Source: Rhodoferax sp. (GTDB taxonomy: Bacteria; Pseudomonadota; Gammaproteobacteria; Burkholderiales; Burkholderiaceae_C). Taken from it: a stretch of DNA of 64,000 nt. A program made the position numbers and the translations under genes. Shown here one piece after another: positions 35,926 through 45,100 of the stretch. Within the stretch, counting starts at the first letter, position 1. Each line of letters begins with the position of its first letter. Under the pieces are notes generated by a model. It ran no database searches. It worked only from the letters and a program-made list of their open reading frames with translations, and had not been told where the DNA came from. Where the stretch lies: positions 60,716 to 124,715 of the forward strand of contig JAUXOA010000109.1 of assembly GCA_030682475.1 (NCBI GenBank). Reading direction: 5' to 3'.

Positions 35926-38268
35926 TCAATGCAGCGATACAGGGGTCAGCGGGGTGGGGGGCACGAATGCACTGGCATCTTCGGCGGTGATGGGCCATTT
36001 CTGGGCGCCTTGTTGCAGGAAGCTGGCGATGGCCCTGGCGGCGCGGCGTCCGGCGCTCATGGCCAGGATGACGGTGGCGCCGCCGGTGACGATATCGCCG
36101 CCGGCAAATACGCCTGGCAAGTTGGTGGCCTGGGTCTCTTCATCGGCCACGATGTAGCCCCACGGGTTGAGCGCCAGGCCCGCGGTGGCCTGCGCTACGA
36201 TCGGGTTGGCCTTGGTGCCCAGGGCGTAGATGACGGTGTCGCAGGTCCATTCAACGAATTCACCCAAGGGCACCGGTGTGCGCCGACCGCGCGCGTCGGG
36301 CTCACCCAAGGCCATTTTCTCGACCCGGATGGCACGCACATCACCCTCTTCATTGAGCAGGATTTCGGTTGGTGCATGCAAGAAGCTGAATTCGATGCCT
36401 TCTTCTTTGGCGTGCCGCAACTCCTCGATGCGGGCTGGCGCTTCGGTCTCAGAGCGGCGGTAGACACAGCGCACGCTGGCGGCACCGATGCGTTTGGCCA
36501 CGCGCAGGCAGTCCATGGCGGTATTGCCGGCGCCAATGACCACGACGTTGTCGCCCAGCCCAATGGGTGTACCCTGGTAGGGGAACTGGTCGCCGCCCAT
36601 CAGGTTGACGCGGGTCAGGAATTCGTTGGCCGACAGCACCTGCCCCGCGAACTCACCCGGGATGCCCAAAAAGGACGGTGCGCCGGCACCAGCGGCCACA
36701 AAGACCGCGTCAAAGCCCATGCGCCCGGTCAGTTGCGCCACGGTGAAGGTCTTGCCAATGACTTTGTTGGTCTGGAACTTCACGCCGCTGTCGCGCAGGC
36801 GTTGCACTTCACGCTCGATGATGTCGCGGGGCAAGCGAAAAGACGGAATACCGTAGCGCAGAACGCCGCCCACCACGTGCAAGGCTTCATAGACCGTCAC
36901 CTCCGCGCCGAACTTCACCAAATCCGCGGCCGCCGCCAGGCCACCTGGACCGGAGCCGACGATGGCGACCCGACCCAGGGACTGTTCGAAGTGAAGCGGC
37001 TTGGGCTTGGTGGGATGGGCGTTGTCGCCAACAAATCGCTCGAGACGGCCAATCGCCACCGGCTCCATCTTGGCCTTGATCAGCACACATTGGGCCTCGC
37101 ACTGGCTTTCCTGTGGGCAGACGCGCCCGCAGACCGAGGGGAAGATGCTGGTCTCGTGAATCGTTGCCACGGCCGCGTCCAGATCACGCACCAGCAGATG
37201 GCGGATGAAACGCGGAATATCGATGCTGACCGGACAGCCTGCGATGCAGGGCGGCTTGATGCACATGATGCAGCGCTCGGCTTCTCTCAGTGCGGATGCG
37301 TAGTTGTAGCCCAGGTTGACTTCCGCGAAAGAGCGCGAGCGCTCCACCGGGTCGCGCTCCGGCATCTTGACCTGATGACGTTCCAGCGCCGAATACTTCT
37401 TGTAGACCCGCTTGCCCTGAACGAACAGCTTCTCTTCCAGACTACAGATGTGGGCCGCGTCCTCATTGGCCTGCGTCTCCTGTTTCTTGAAGCGCTTCTG
37501 GCGCGCGTGCAGTTCCTTGAAATCTACTTTGTGACCGTCAAAGTCGGGACCGTCAACGCAGGCAAACTTGACCTCACCACCGACCGTGACGCGGCAGGAG
37601 CCGCACATGCCGGTGCCATCGACCATGATGGTGTTGAGCGACACCATGGTCTTGACGCCATAGGGACGCGTGGTGTCGGTGCAGGCGTGCATCATGGGCA
37701 TCGGTCCGATGGCAACCACCAAGTCGGGCTTTTGCGTGTCAAGCAGGTCCTTGAGGGCGGCTGTGACAAAACCCGGTCGGCCCGCGCTGCCATCGTCCGT
37801 GCAAACGATCAACTCGTCGCAGAACCCGGCCAGTTTGTCCGCCCAGAACACCAGGTCCTTGCTGCGAAAGCCAACGATGCAAGTGGTGCGGTTGCCGGCC
37901 TGCTTGAAGGCGCGCAACTGCGGGAAGATTGGCGCCACGCCCAGGCCACCGCCGACCAGTACCACATGGCCCACCTGGCCAATGTGCTGCGGCAAGCCAA
38001 GTGGGCCGACGAAATCGTCAAAGCTGTCGCCCTGGCTGTAGCGGTCGCGCATCTCGCGCGTGGTCTTGCCCAGGGCTTGAACCACAATCGTCACGGTGCC
38101 GCGCTCGCGGTCGAAGTCGGCGACGGTGAGCGGAATGCGCTCACCGTTTTCGTGCAGACGCAGCATGACGAAATGCCCGGGCTGCGCAGCCGCGGCCACA
38201 TCCGGTGCCAGAACTTCCCACAGAAAGGAGTTCTCGGAGAAGACTTCGCGTCGGGCGATATGGTACAT
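35926..38268 (-). CDS. Fused NfnA-NfnB type NAD(P)H:ferredoxin oxidoreductase
   Basis: 780 residues. N-terminal third: ferredoxin-NADP reductase fold with VLVGGGLGVAPIFPQLRAF and a [2Fe-2S] set in GTGMCGSCRVTVGGEVKFAC. C-terminal part: GltD-like, with two [4Fe-4S] sites (CIMCIKPPCIAGCPVSIDIP and CGRVCPQESQCEAQC), FAD motif IVGSGPGGLAAAADL and NADP motif VVIGAGNTAMDCLR. In Nfn these are separate subunits that couple NADH, NADPH and ferredoxin by electron bifurcation. Here both lie in one chain between hcrB and the ligase, so it probably feeds low-potential electrons to HcrABC or ring reduction, or recycles ferredoxin reduced by 2-oxoacid oxidoreductases. Confidence 0.85.
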   Translation of the reverse strand: MYHIARREVFSENSFLWEVLAPDVAAAAQPGHFVMLRLHENGERIPLTVADFDRERGTVTIVVQALGKTTREMRDRYSQGDSFDDFVGPLGLPQHIGQVGHVVLVGGGLGVAPIFPQLRAFKQAGNRTTCIVGFRSKDLVFWADKLAGFCDELIVCTDDGSAGRPGFVTAALKDLLDTQKPDLVVAIGPMPMMHACTDTTRPYGVKTMVSLNTIMVDGTGMCGSCRVTVGGEVKFACVDGPDFDGHKVDFKELHARQKRFKKQETQANEDAAHICSLEEKLFVQGKRVYKKYSALERHQVKMPERDPVERSRSFAEVNLGYNYASALREAERCIMCIKPPCIAGCPVSIDIPRFIRHLLVRDLDAAVATIHETSIFPSVCGRVCPQESQCEAQCVLIKAKMEPVAIGRLERFVGDNAHPTKPKPLHFEQSLGRVAIVGSGPGGLAAAADLVKFGAEVTVYEALHVVGGVLRYGIPSFRLPRDIIEREVQRLRDSGVKFQTNKVIGKTFTVAQLTGRMGFDAVFVAAGAGAPSFLGIPGEFAGQVLSANEFLTRVNLMGGDQFPYQGTPIGLGDNVVVIGAGNTAMDCLRVAKRIGAASVRCVYRRSETEAPARIEELRHAKEEGIEFSFLHAPTEILLNEEGDVRAIRVEKMALGEPDARGRRTPVPLGEFVEWTCDTVIYALGTKANPIVAQATAGLALNPWGYIVADEETQATNLPGVFAGGDIVTGGATVILAMSAGRRAARAIASFLQQGAQKWPITAEDASAFVPPTPLTPVSLH

Positions 38269-38342
38269 CGATTACCTCGTTTCACGCTTCGTTGCCGTGC
38301 CATCCGCGCCAGTGTCTGGGGATAGCTCTGGTGGGTGCGCGC

Positions 38343-39341
38343 TCATGTTTTTGACTCCTCGTCGGTGGCCAGTGCCAGCTCGCGCACCAGCCGTTGCGCC
38401 AGCACGGAAGCCACCTGCCGCCGGTAGTTGGACTGGGTGACGGTGGTGCGCATCGGGCTTACCTGTTTTTGCACCAGCTTGCCGAGCTTGGCGAGCAGCT
38501 CGTCATCGACCGGGCGGCCAGTCAATTCGTGTGTGCCGTCAAGCAGGAGCGGTTGCGGGTTGGTGCCGGTCAGCGCTAGCCGCAGTTCGCTGAGCACGTC
38601 GCCGCTGAGCTTGAGTGCGCAGGCCACGCCGGCCAGCGGGAAATCCATGGCGCCGCGGATACGGGCCTTTCGATAGCCGCAGACGAGGGACCCCGATGCG
38701 GCCGGGATCAGCACGCACGCAAGCACCTCGTCACGCTCTATCGTCAGGTGCGCGGCACCATCGTCGCGGTAGAGTTCGCACAGCGGCAGGCGGCGCATGC
38801 GCTGGCTTGCGACCAGCTCAATCTCGGCGCCCAGGGTGAGCAGAACAGGGGCCAGATCGCCGCTGAAGGCAGCGTGGCAGCGATGGCCCCTGGGGGCGAC
38901 ATGGCAGACCTCGCTGCCGCGCTTGAGGCAGTGATCGTTTGCCGCACGCCACCACTCGCTCTGGTTGTAGAACACGCAGCGGGTGTCCAGGCACAGGTTG
39001 CCGCCGAGCGTGGCGATACTGCGGTGGCCAGGGCCGGCAATCGCACGCGCGGCCTCAGCGATGGCCGGGTATTTGCGCCCGAGCTGCTCGTGCGTCGCGA
39101 GCCTTGAAAGGGTCACGCCCGCTCCCAGCGCAAGTCCGGCATCGGTCAGGGCGATATCCGCGAAATCGCGCACCTTGGCAAGACTGACGAGCACGCTCGG
39201 GCGCTCGAGGCCGCGGCGCAGGTTCGGCACCAGGTCAGTACCACCGGCCAGCAGCCGGGCCAGTGGCTCGGACGCGAGCAGCGCCGTGGCCTCGGCAAGG
39301 GTCGTCGGGTGCTTGAGGTCGAACTCGGGCATGCGTTCCAT
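38343..39341 (-). CDS. hcrB: 4-hydroxybenzoyl-CoA reductase, FAD/[4Fe-4S] subunit
   Basis: 332 residues, CO-dehydrogenase/xanthine-oxidase medium-chain fold. FAD motif ARLLAGGTDLVPNLRRG (about 28-44) and TLGGNLCLDTRC (about 111-122). An inserted loop carries Cys122, Cys138, Cys146 and Cys155, the spacing and numbering I recall for the extra [4Fe-4S] cluster of the Thauera aromatica enzyme. Ordinary members of the fold lack this loop, so the assignment is specific. The subunit lets electrons flow backwards from ferredoxin to the molybdenum site. It starts 5 bp after hcrA ends. Confidence 0.93.
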   Translation of the reverse strand: MERMPEFDLKHPTTLAEATALLASEPLARLLAGGTDLVPNLRRGLERPSVLVSLAKVRDFADIALTDAGLALGAGVTLSRLATHEQLGRKYPAIAEAARAIAGPGHRSIATLGGNLCLDTRCVFYNQSEWWRAANDHCLKRGSEVCHVAPRGHRCHAAFSGDLAPVLLTLGAEIELVASQRMRRLPLCELYRDDGAAHLTIERDEVLACVLIPAASGSLVCGYRKARIRGAMDFPLAGVACALKLSGDVLSELRLALTGTNPQPLLLDGTHELTGRPVDDELLAKLGKLVQKQVSPMRTTVTQSNYRRQVASVLAQRLVRELALATDEESKT

Positions 39342-39346
39342 GGTTA

Positions 39347-41740
39347 TTACCTTTCGGGGCTAGTGGGCGTGGCCGGGCGAACCCGCGAGCGCAGTCGCTC
39401 CTCACGCTTTCTGGCATGGATCGCCTCGAGCACGCGATCAGGTGTGGCCGGCAGTTCGGTCAGCCGCATGCCGATGGCATCAAAAATCGCGTTGGTGAGC
39501 GCCGGTGGAAAGCCGTGCAGCGCACCCTCGCTAGCTTCCTTCGCGCCGAACGGTCCGAGCGGATCGTGGCTTTCGATGATTTTCACGTCGATGGGAGGCG
39601 ACTCGACGATGGTCGGAATCCGGTAGTCGAGCATGTTGGGCCGCATCGCGAGGCCCTCGTGATACTGGGTCTCCTCCGACAGCGCCTGTCCCATTCCCAT
39701 CCACACGGCGCCCTGGACCTGTCCTTCGACGGCGAGCGGGTTGATCGCGAAGCCGCAGTCGTGCGCGACCCAGACATGCTTGACGGTGATCACGCCGGTG
39801 TCTTCGTCGACGGCGACCTCCACCACCTGCGCCGCGTACGAGAAGCCGGCAGTCGAGCCGACGGCTGCGCCGCGGAACTTGCCGCCCTGCGTCTCGGGCG
39901 GCGTTGACCACGATCCCTTGACCGTTAGCGTTCCCGCGTCGAGCAGCGCCGCATCGACGACTTGCGCAAAATCGAGTGATCGGTCGGTGCCCGCCACCCC
40001 GCAGCGCTCGCCGTCCCATTCGATTTCTTCGGGAGTCACTTCGAGGCGCTTGGCCGCCGCGGCGACAAGGATTTGCTTCATCGCCTGCGCGGCGCGCAGC
40101 GCGGCGTTGCCGACCATGAACGACACCCGCGAGGAGTACGAGCCGTTGTCTTTCGGGGTGAGTGCACTGTCGTTGGCGATGACACGGATGCGTTCCATCG
40201 GCAGCGCAAGCACCTCGGCCACGACTTGCGTGAGCAGCGTCGAGGAGCCCTGACCGATGTCGGAGGCGCCGGTGAGAATGGTGATGCCGCCATCGAAGTC
40301 GAGCTTGAGGTTGACCACCGCGTGCGGCTCACCGCTCCAGTGCACCGGTTTGGCCGATCCGGAAACATAGTGCGAGCAGGCCACGCCCAGACCCTGCCCG
40401 CGTGGCAGCTTGCCGTGCCGTGTCTTCCAGCCCGAGGCCTGTTCGACCCAGTCCAGGCAGTCGGGAAGACCGTAAGAGTTCACCTGCAGATCGTTGAGCG
40501 TGCGGTACGGGGGCGTGATCAGGTTAGCCCGGCGCACTGCGAACGGATCGAGTCCGAACTCGCCTGCCATCGTGTCGAGCAGCGATTCGAAGGCGTGCCG
40601 CGCATCGACCGCGCCGTGTCCGCGCATGGCCCCGCACGGCGGCAGGTTGGTGTACACGCGATAGCCGCGGTACTTGACCGCCGCCACCTTGTAGAGCGCG
40701 TGCAGCAGCGCGCCGGCATAAAGAATTGTGACTAGGCCGTAGCCGCCGTAAGCCCCGCCGCGCTGGATGATCTCGCAGTCGACGGCCGTGATCTCGCCGG
40801 ACTTTTTCATTCCGAGCTTGAGGCGAATATCGGTCTCGGGCCGTCCGCGGTGGGTGAGAAAGCCGTCCTCGCGGGTGAGTTCGGTCTTCACGGTGCCGCC
40901 TGCAGAACGGGCCAGGGCGGCCGTGATCATCTCGAAATTGAGCGGCTCGACACGATGGCCGAAGCCACCACCGACGAAGGGTTTGACCACGCGAATGCGC
41001 GAGCTGTCCATGCCGAGGCACTGTGCCAGCGTCAGGTGCAGGTAATAGGGCACCTGCGTCACCGAATGGGTGGTCAGGCGGTCACGCTCGGGTTCGTAGG
41101 CGGCGACTGCGGCGTTGAGCTCGATCTGGCCGTGGGCCACTTCGGCGTAATGAAAGGTCTGCTCGCGCACCAGATCGGCGCCGGCGAAGCCGGCGTCAAC
41201 GTCGCCGAACAGCTGGTCGACCTCGCGTTCGATGTTGCCGGCCTTCTTCGCGTGCAACAGCACCGCATCGGCGGCGCGCGCGTTGGCGGCGCTGAAGTAG
41301 GCTGGCAGGGGTTCGATGTCGAGCACGATGGCCTTGAGCGCCGCCTCGGCTGTGGCTTCGTCGACTGCCGCAACGGCGGCAATCGGCTCGCCGCGGTAGC
41401 GAACCTTGTCGCGCGCCAGCGGCCACTCGTTTTGCGCGATCGGGATCACACCATAGGGGGCGGCGAAGTCCTGCCCGGTGATCACGGCGCGAACGCCGGG
41501 GATCGCCCGCGCCTTCGCCGTGTCGATGCCGCGGATCACGCCGTGAGCGACCTGACTGCGCAAGATGCGCCCGACCAGCATCTCACCGAACGGGAGGTCG
41601 GCGGTGTAGCGGGCACGGCCAGTGACCTTCTCGATGCCGTCGATCAGCGGTGTGCGCTGGCCAACCGCGTGTCCCCTGAATACTTCCGGTGCGACGCGGG
41701 CGTCGCTGTGGACGGTGCTGGTGTTTGTTGCCTGGTCCAT
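39347..41740 (-). CDS. hcrA: 4-hydroxybenzoyl-CoA reductase, molybdopterin subunit
   Basis: 797 residues, large subunit of the xanthine oxidase family binding Mo-MCD cofactor. Visible are the substrate/cofactor loops VVKPFVGGGFGHRVEPLNFE, GAMRGHGAVDARHAFES and GQGSSTLLTQVVAEVL, and the C-terminal region around GPFGAKEASEGALHGFPPA holding the active-site Glu. With HcrB and HcrC it reductively removes the para-hydroxyl of 4-hydroxybenzoyl-CoA to give benzoyl-CoA in anaerobic aromatic catabolism. The gene order C-A-B with 4- and 5-bp spacers implies strict cotranscription. Confidence 0.93.
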   Translation of the reverse strand: MDQATNTSTVHSDARVAPEVFRGHAVGQRTPLIDGIEKVTGRARYTADLPFGEMLVGRILRSQVAHGVIRGIDTAKARAIPGVRAVITGQDFAAPYGVIPIAQNEWPLARDKVRYRGEPIAAVAAVDEATAEAALKAIVLDIEPLPAYFSAANARAADAVLLHAKKAGNIEREVDQLFGDVDAGFAGADLVREQTFHYAEVAHGQIELNAAVAAYEPERDRLTTHSVTQVPYYLHLTLAQCLGMDSSRIRVVKPFVGGGFGHRVEPLNFEMITAALARSAGGTVKTELTREDGFLTHRGRPETDIRLKLGMKKSGEITAVDCEIIQRGGAYGGYGLVTILYAGALLHALYKVAAVKYRGYRVYTNLPPCGAMRGHGAVDARHAFESLLDTMAGEFGLDPFAVRRANLITPPYRTLNDLQVNSYGLPDCLDWVEQASGWKTRHGKLPRGQGLGVACSHYVSGSAKPVHWSGEPHAVVNLKLDFDGGITILTGASDIGQGSSTLLTQVVAEVLALPMERIRVIANDSALTPKDNGSYSSRVSFMVGNAALRAAQAMKQILVAAAAKRLEVTPEEIEWDGERCGVAGTDRSLDFAQVVDAALLDAGTLTVKGSWSTPPETQGGKFRGAAVGSTAGFSYAAQVVEVAVDEDTGVITVKHVWVAHDCGFAINPLAVEGQVQGAVWMGMGQALSEETQYHEGLAMRPNMLDYRIPTIVESPPIDVKIIESHDPLGPFGAKEASEGALHGFPPALTNAIFDAIGMRLTELPATPDRVLEAIHARKREERLRSRVRPATPTSPER

Positions 41741-41744
41741 GGCG

Positions 41745-42209
41745 TCAAGCTCCTGAAGCGGCCTGCACCGATTCGATGATTTTCACGTAGCCGGTGCAAC
41801 GGCACAGGTTGCCCGACAGCGCTTCGCGAATTTGCGCCTCGGTCGGGTCAGGATTGCGGCGCAGCAGCGATTCGGCCGCCATGATCATTCCCGGTGTGCA
41901 AAAGCCGCATTGGGTGCCGAGCTTCTCATGGAACGCCTGCTGCAGGCGGCTCATACGGCCCTCTGTGGCGAGGCTCTCGATAGTCTCGACATACGCACCC
42001 GTGCAGGTCGCGGCGAGTGTGACGCAGGCCAGGCGTGGTTGCCCGTCGATCAGCACGGTGCAGGCCCCGCATTCGCCGCCGTCGCAACCCTGCTTGGTGC
42101 CGGTCAGGCCGAGTTCATCGCGCAGGTAGTCGAGCAAGAGGGTATGGTCTGCTACCGCGTCCTCGTGGGCACGACCGTTGACGTTGAGGTTGACAAGGTG
42201 CTTTGCCAT
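41745..42209 (-). CDS. hcrC: 4-hydroxybenzoyl-CoA reductase, [2Fe-2S] subunit
   Basis: 154 residues from ATG 42209-42207 (MAKHLVNLNVNGRAHEDAVA). Plant-type [2Fe-2S] motif GCDGGECGACTVLIDG with its fourth Cys in RLACVTL, then the helical domain with the second cluster, CGFCTPGMIM and GNLCRCTGYVKI. Small subunit passing electrons between ferredoxin/FAD and the molybdenum centre. Begins 4 bp after the phenylacetate-CoA ligase gene. Confidence 0.93.
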   Translation of the reverse strand: MAKHLVNLNVNGRAHEDAVADHTLLLDYLRDELGLTGTKQGCDGGECGACTVLIDGQPRLACVTLAATCTGAYVETIESLATEGRMSRLQQAFHEKLGTQCGFCTPGMIMAAESLLRRNPDPTEAQIREALSGNLCRCTGYVKIIESVQAASGA

Positions 42210-42213
42210 CCTC

Positions 42214-43560
42214 TTACTCCTTGGGGCGCAGGTCACGCACGCGTACTGCCTTGCCTTGAGACCTGGGAATCTCTCCCGTGAGCCTGACCATGACATCCGT
42301 GGTGATGCCAACCAAGGACTTGACATGATGCGCCACATCCCGCGCGATAGCCGGGAAAGCCTTTGAGTCAACGCCAACTTGAGCTTCGACCTCGATGGTG
42401 ACGTGATCGAGCGCACCGTGCCGCTCCACCACCAGTTGATAGTGCGGCGCGATCATGGGGCGGCCCACCAGCACAGCTTCAATTTGTGAAGGATAGACAT
42501 TGACGCCCCGGATGATCAGCAAGTCGTCACTGCGACCGGTGATGCGCAGGATGCGAAGATGCGTGCGGCCACATTCACAGGGTGCAGTGGTAATTTTGGT
42601 GATGTCACGCGTGCGATAGCGCAGCATGGGCAAGGCCTGCTTGGTGAGCGTTGTGATTACCAGCTCGCCGGCATTCCCCTCCGGGACGGGTACCTGGGTT
42701 TCGGGGTCCAGCACTTCAAACAGGAAGTGGTCCTCCCAGCCATGCAGACCGGCCTGCGCGGTGCACTCGCAGGCGACCCCCGGCCCCATGATTTCAGACA
42801 GACCGTAGACATCGATCGCCTTGAGACCCAATCGCTCTTCGATCTCGCAACGCATCGCGCTGCTCCAGGGTTCGGCGCCAAACAATCCGATCTTCAGCGC
42901 GCTCCTGCGGAGATCGACACCCAGTTGCTCGGCCACCTCGGCCATGGCGAGCGTGTAGGAAGGCGTTGCACACAGCACCCGCGCGCCAAGATCCATGATC
43001 AGTGCGATCTGCCGTTCGGTCGAACCTCCCGACACGGGCACCACCGTTGCGCCGAGACGTTCCGCACCATAGTGCGCACCCAAACCACCCGTGAACAGAC
43101 CATAACCGTAAGCGTTGTGAATCACATCGCCGGCACGAGCACCGGCCGCGTGCATGGAGCGCGCCATCAGGTCTGCCCAGTTGTCAAGGTCGGTCTTGGT
43201 GTAGCCCACAATCGTCGCTTTGCCGGTGGTGCCGGATGATGCATGCAGCCGTGCCAGGCCCGATACCGGTCGGGCAAACATTCCGTACGGGTAGTGATCG
43301 CGAAGATCGGTCTTGAAGGTAAAGGGCACGCGTCGCAAGTCGTCCAATGTGCGTACGTCTTCAGGCGCCACACCCGCGTCATCCAGGCGCTTTCGATGCA
43401 GGGCCACGTTGTCGTAAGCGTTTCGAAGTGTTTTTCTCAAACGCTCGAACTGCAGTGCCGCCAGCGCCTCTCGCGGCATGGTCTCTGCATGGGCGTCAAA
43501 ATAGTGGCCGGAGGCTGTGTTCTTCATGATCTCGGTTTGCGTCATGGTGGTAGCGCCCAT
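42214..43560 (-). CDS. padJ: Phenylacetate-CoA ligase (anaerobic PadJ/PaaK family)
   Basis: 448 residues from ATG 43560-43558 with AAGGAAAC upstream. PaaK-type adenylate-forming enzyme: ATP loop LHASSGTTGKATIVGYTKTD, GAEPWSSAMRCEIEE, DVYGLSEIMGPGVACEC, and the C-terminal GRSDDLLIIRGVNVYPSQIE. Converts phenylacetate, and possibly 4-hydroxyphenylacetate, to the CoA thioester using ATP. Position directly between padD and hcrC supports a catabolic PadJ role; the aerobic paa oxygenase genes are not in the window. A longer frame to 44115 runs through padD and was rejected. Confidence 0.9.
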   Translation of the reverse strand: MGATTMTQTEIMKNTASGHYFDAHAETMPREALAALQFERLRKTLRNAYDNVALHRKRLDDAGVAPEDVRTLDDLRRVPFTFKTDLRDHYPYGMFARPVSGLARLHASSGTTGKATIVGYTKTDLDNWADLMARSMHAAGARAGDVIHNAYGYGLFTGGLGAHYGAERLGATVVPVSGGSTERQIALIMDLGARVLCATPSYTLAMAEVAEQLGVDLRRSALKIGLFGAEPWSSAMRCEIEERLGLKAIDVYGLSEIMGPGVACECTAQAGLHGWEDHFLFEVLDPETQVPVPEGNAGELVITTLTKQALPMLRYRTRDITKITTAPCECGRTHLRILRITGRSDDLLIIRGVNVYPSQIEAVLVGRPMIAPHYQLVVERHGALDHVTIEVEAQVGVDSKAFPAIARDVAHHVKSLVGITTDVMVRLTGEIPRSQGKAVRVRDLRPKE

Positions 43561-43592
43561 GCTGTTTCCTTGGTCCAGGGTGGTATTTGGAA

Positions 43593-44453
43593 TTACGGAC
43601 TGGTTCTCACGCCACGTACCGGAATCTTCGTCAGGGTAAATCCCTGATTGAAGCTGGCACGGGTCACGAGCATGTACTTCACATAGGCACCGGCAAATAC
43701 GGCGCAGGCCCCGGCGCCTGCAGCCAGCAGGGATTGGGCTGTACCACTTGGCAGCCATGCGCTGGCGCCGAGCAGGACCACAGGAGTGAGGGTTCCGACG
43801 ATCAGCAAGCAGCGCCCGGCGCGGTTCAGTGCGGCGCGAGCGCGTGGCGCCAGGCTCGCATCGACCGTGCCGCGATAGAGCGTCCAGATCGCTATTCGTG
43901 CCAGCACCAGCAGCGCGAACAGGATCATGGCCGAGCTCGTCACCTTGCCGAGGAATAAGCCCAAAATCAAAAAGACGCCACAGCCTTCGCACAGGCCCGT
44001 GACGAAAATGAGCGGAATGACCAGTTTGGGGCGCCACGCTGGAATGCCAAGCGCGGCCGGCAGCATGCGGCTCTGGCAGTACAGAAACGCCAGCGCCAGT
44101 ACGGCAGTGGCCCACAGCGCGCCGCCCACGCCCAACAACGCTAGCAGCCCGGCCGGGAACAGCAACAGCGCGACAAAGGCTTCGCGTGACATCCAGGAGG
44201 TGCGCGGGTTAAAGAACACGTGCAGCGCACGCAGCGGACGCCCGATCTCCAGCCAGACACACAGCAGGCCCAGGCCGACCAGCGCCAGCCCAAGCAACAG
44301 CAGCCAGCGCGTCGCCCCGGCGTTGGCGGCGTCGGGCGACGTCAACAGGGCGCCGGTGATGAGCAGTCCGGTGCCGGCGCCCCCGCCAATGAAATTGCCG
44401 GCGGCACGCCAGTCCCAACTGGTCTGTTGCCATGGATTGGGTCCAAAGCTCAT
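43593..44453 (-). CDS. padD: Phenylacetyl-CoA:acceptor oxidoreductase, membrane subunit
   Basis: 286 residues with about eight membrane segments, of the DmsC/NrfD anchor type. Recognisable blocks: RPLRALHVFFNPRTSWMSRE and YCQSRMLPAALGIPAW. Should anchor the PadBC complex in the inner membrane and pass electrons to the quinone pool. Its start overlaps the padC stop by 4 bp. Name assigned from the gene set and order rather than unique residues in this subunit. Confidence 0.82.
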   Translation of the reverse strand: MSFGPNPWQQTSWDWRAAGNFIGGGAGTGLLITGALLTSPDAANAGATRWLLLLGLALVGLGLLCVWLEIGRPLRALHVFFNPRTSWMSREAFVALLLFPAGLLALLGVGGALWATAVLALAFLYCQSRMLPAALGIPAWRPKLVIPLIFVTGLCEGCGVFLILGLFLGKVTSSAMILFALLVLARIAIWTLYRGTVDASLAPRARAALNRAGRCLLIVGTLTPVVLLGASAWLPSGTAQSLLAAGAGACAVFAGAYVKYMLVTRASFNQGFTLTKIPVRGVRTSP

Positions 44454-45100
44454 GTGCCCGCCTTATCCCAGAGGTAGTGAAAACCGGGCCCGGTGCCGAG
44501 CTCTTCGTGCATGCGAAAACTCTGATTTTTCGCCAGCAGTTGCGACACGTTGCTGTGGGGATCTTCTGCATCGCCAAAGGCCAGGGCATCGGCAATGCAG
44601 GCATTGACGCAGGCCGGCGTGGCGGCCGGATCGACGCCGGGCGTGAGCCCCTGCGCCAGGCCGGCATCGATGCGATCGACACAAAACGTGCACTTGGTCG
44701 CCACAGCCAGCCGGGACTCGTCGTGCCGCTTGGCTTCGTTCTCGGTCGGCGCGCCGTAGGCAAAGCTGGCGCGCTGGGTCTTGTAGCGCGCCTGATAGGG
44801 GCAGGCGACAGCGCAGTAGGAGCAGCCAATGCACAGGTCGTAGTCGATGGTGACAATGCCATCGGGGCGCTTTTTGGTGGCGGTGGTCGGGCACACCGTC
44901 ATGCACGGCGGATCCTCGCAGTGCTGGCAACCAACCGGAACAAAGACGCGCTTGACGTTGGGGTACTCGCCGAACTCCATGTCAATGACCCGGCGCCACT
45001 GCACGTCTGGCGGCGTGGCGTTGGTGTGTTTGCAGGCAGCGGTGCAGGTTTGGCAGCCGACGCAGCGCCGCAAGTCAGCCGTCATGGCCCAGCGCGTCAT
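44450..45100 (-). CDS. padC: Phenylacetyl-CoA:acceptor oxidoreductase, iron-sulfur subunit
   Basis: 216 residues with four [4Fe-4S] cysteine sets in the DmsB/NrfC pattern: RRCVGCQTCTAACKHTN, CQHCEDPPCMTVCPTTA, CIGCSYCAVACPYQARY and CTFCVDRIDAG...ACVNACIADA. Conducts electrons from the molybdenum subunit to the membrane anchor. Overlaps both padB and padD by 4 bp, so the three are translationally coupled. Confidence 0.88.
   Translation of the reverse strand: MTRWAMTADLRRCVGCQTCTAACKHTNATPPDVQWRRVIDMEFGEYPNVKRVFVPVGCQHCEDPPCMTVCPTTATKKRPDGIVTIDYDLCIGCSYCAVACPYQARYKTQRASFAYGAPTENEAKRHDESRLAVATKCTFCVDRIDAGLAQGLTPGVDPAATPACVNACIADALAFGDAEDPHSNVSQLLAKNQSFRMHEELGTGPGFHYLWDKAGT

Noticed and set aside
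35581..38325. Very long open frame (over 900 codons) on the plus strand
   Set aside because: Antisense to the fusion ligase and the NfnA-NfnB protein, whose domain motifs are unmistakable. High third-position GC keeps the opposite frame open; its translation has no recognisable domain.
42214..44115. 633-residue version of the phenylacetate-CoA ligase
   Set aside because: The extra N-terminal part lies in a wrong frame over padD; ATG 43560 has a good ribosome site and the family N-terminus.
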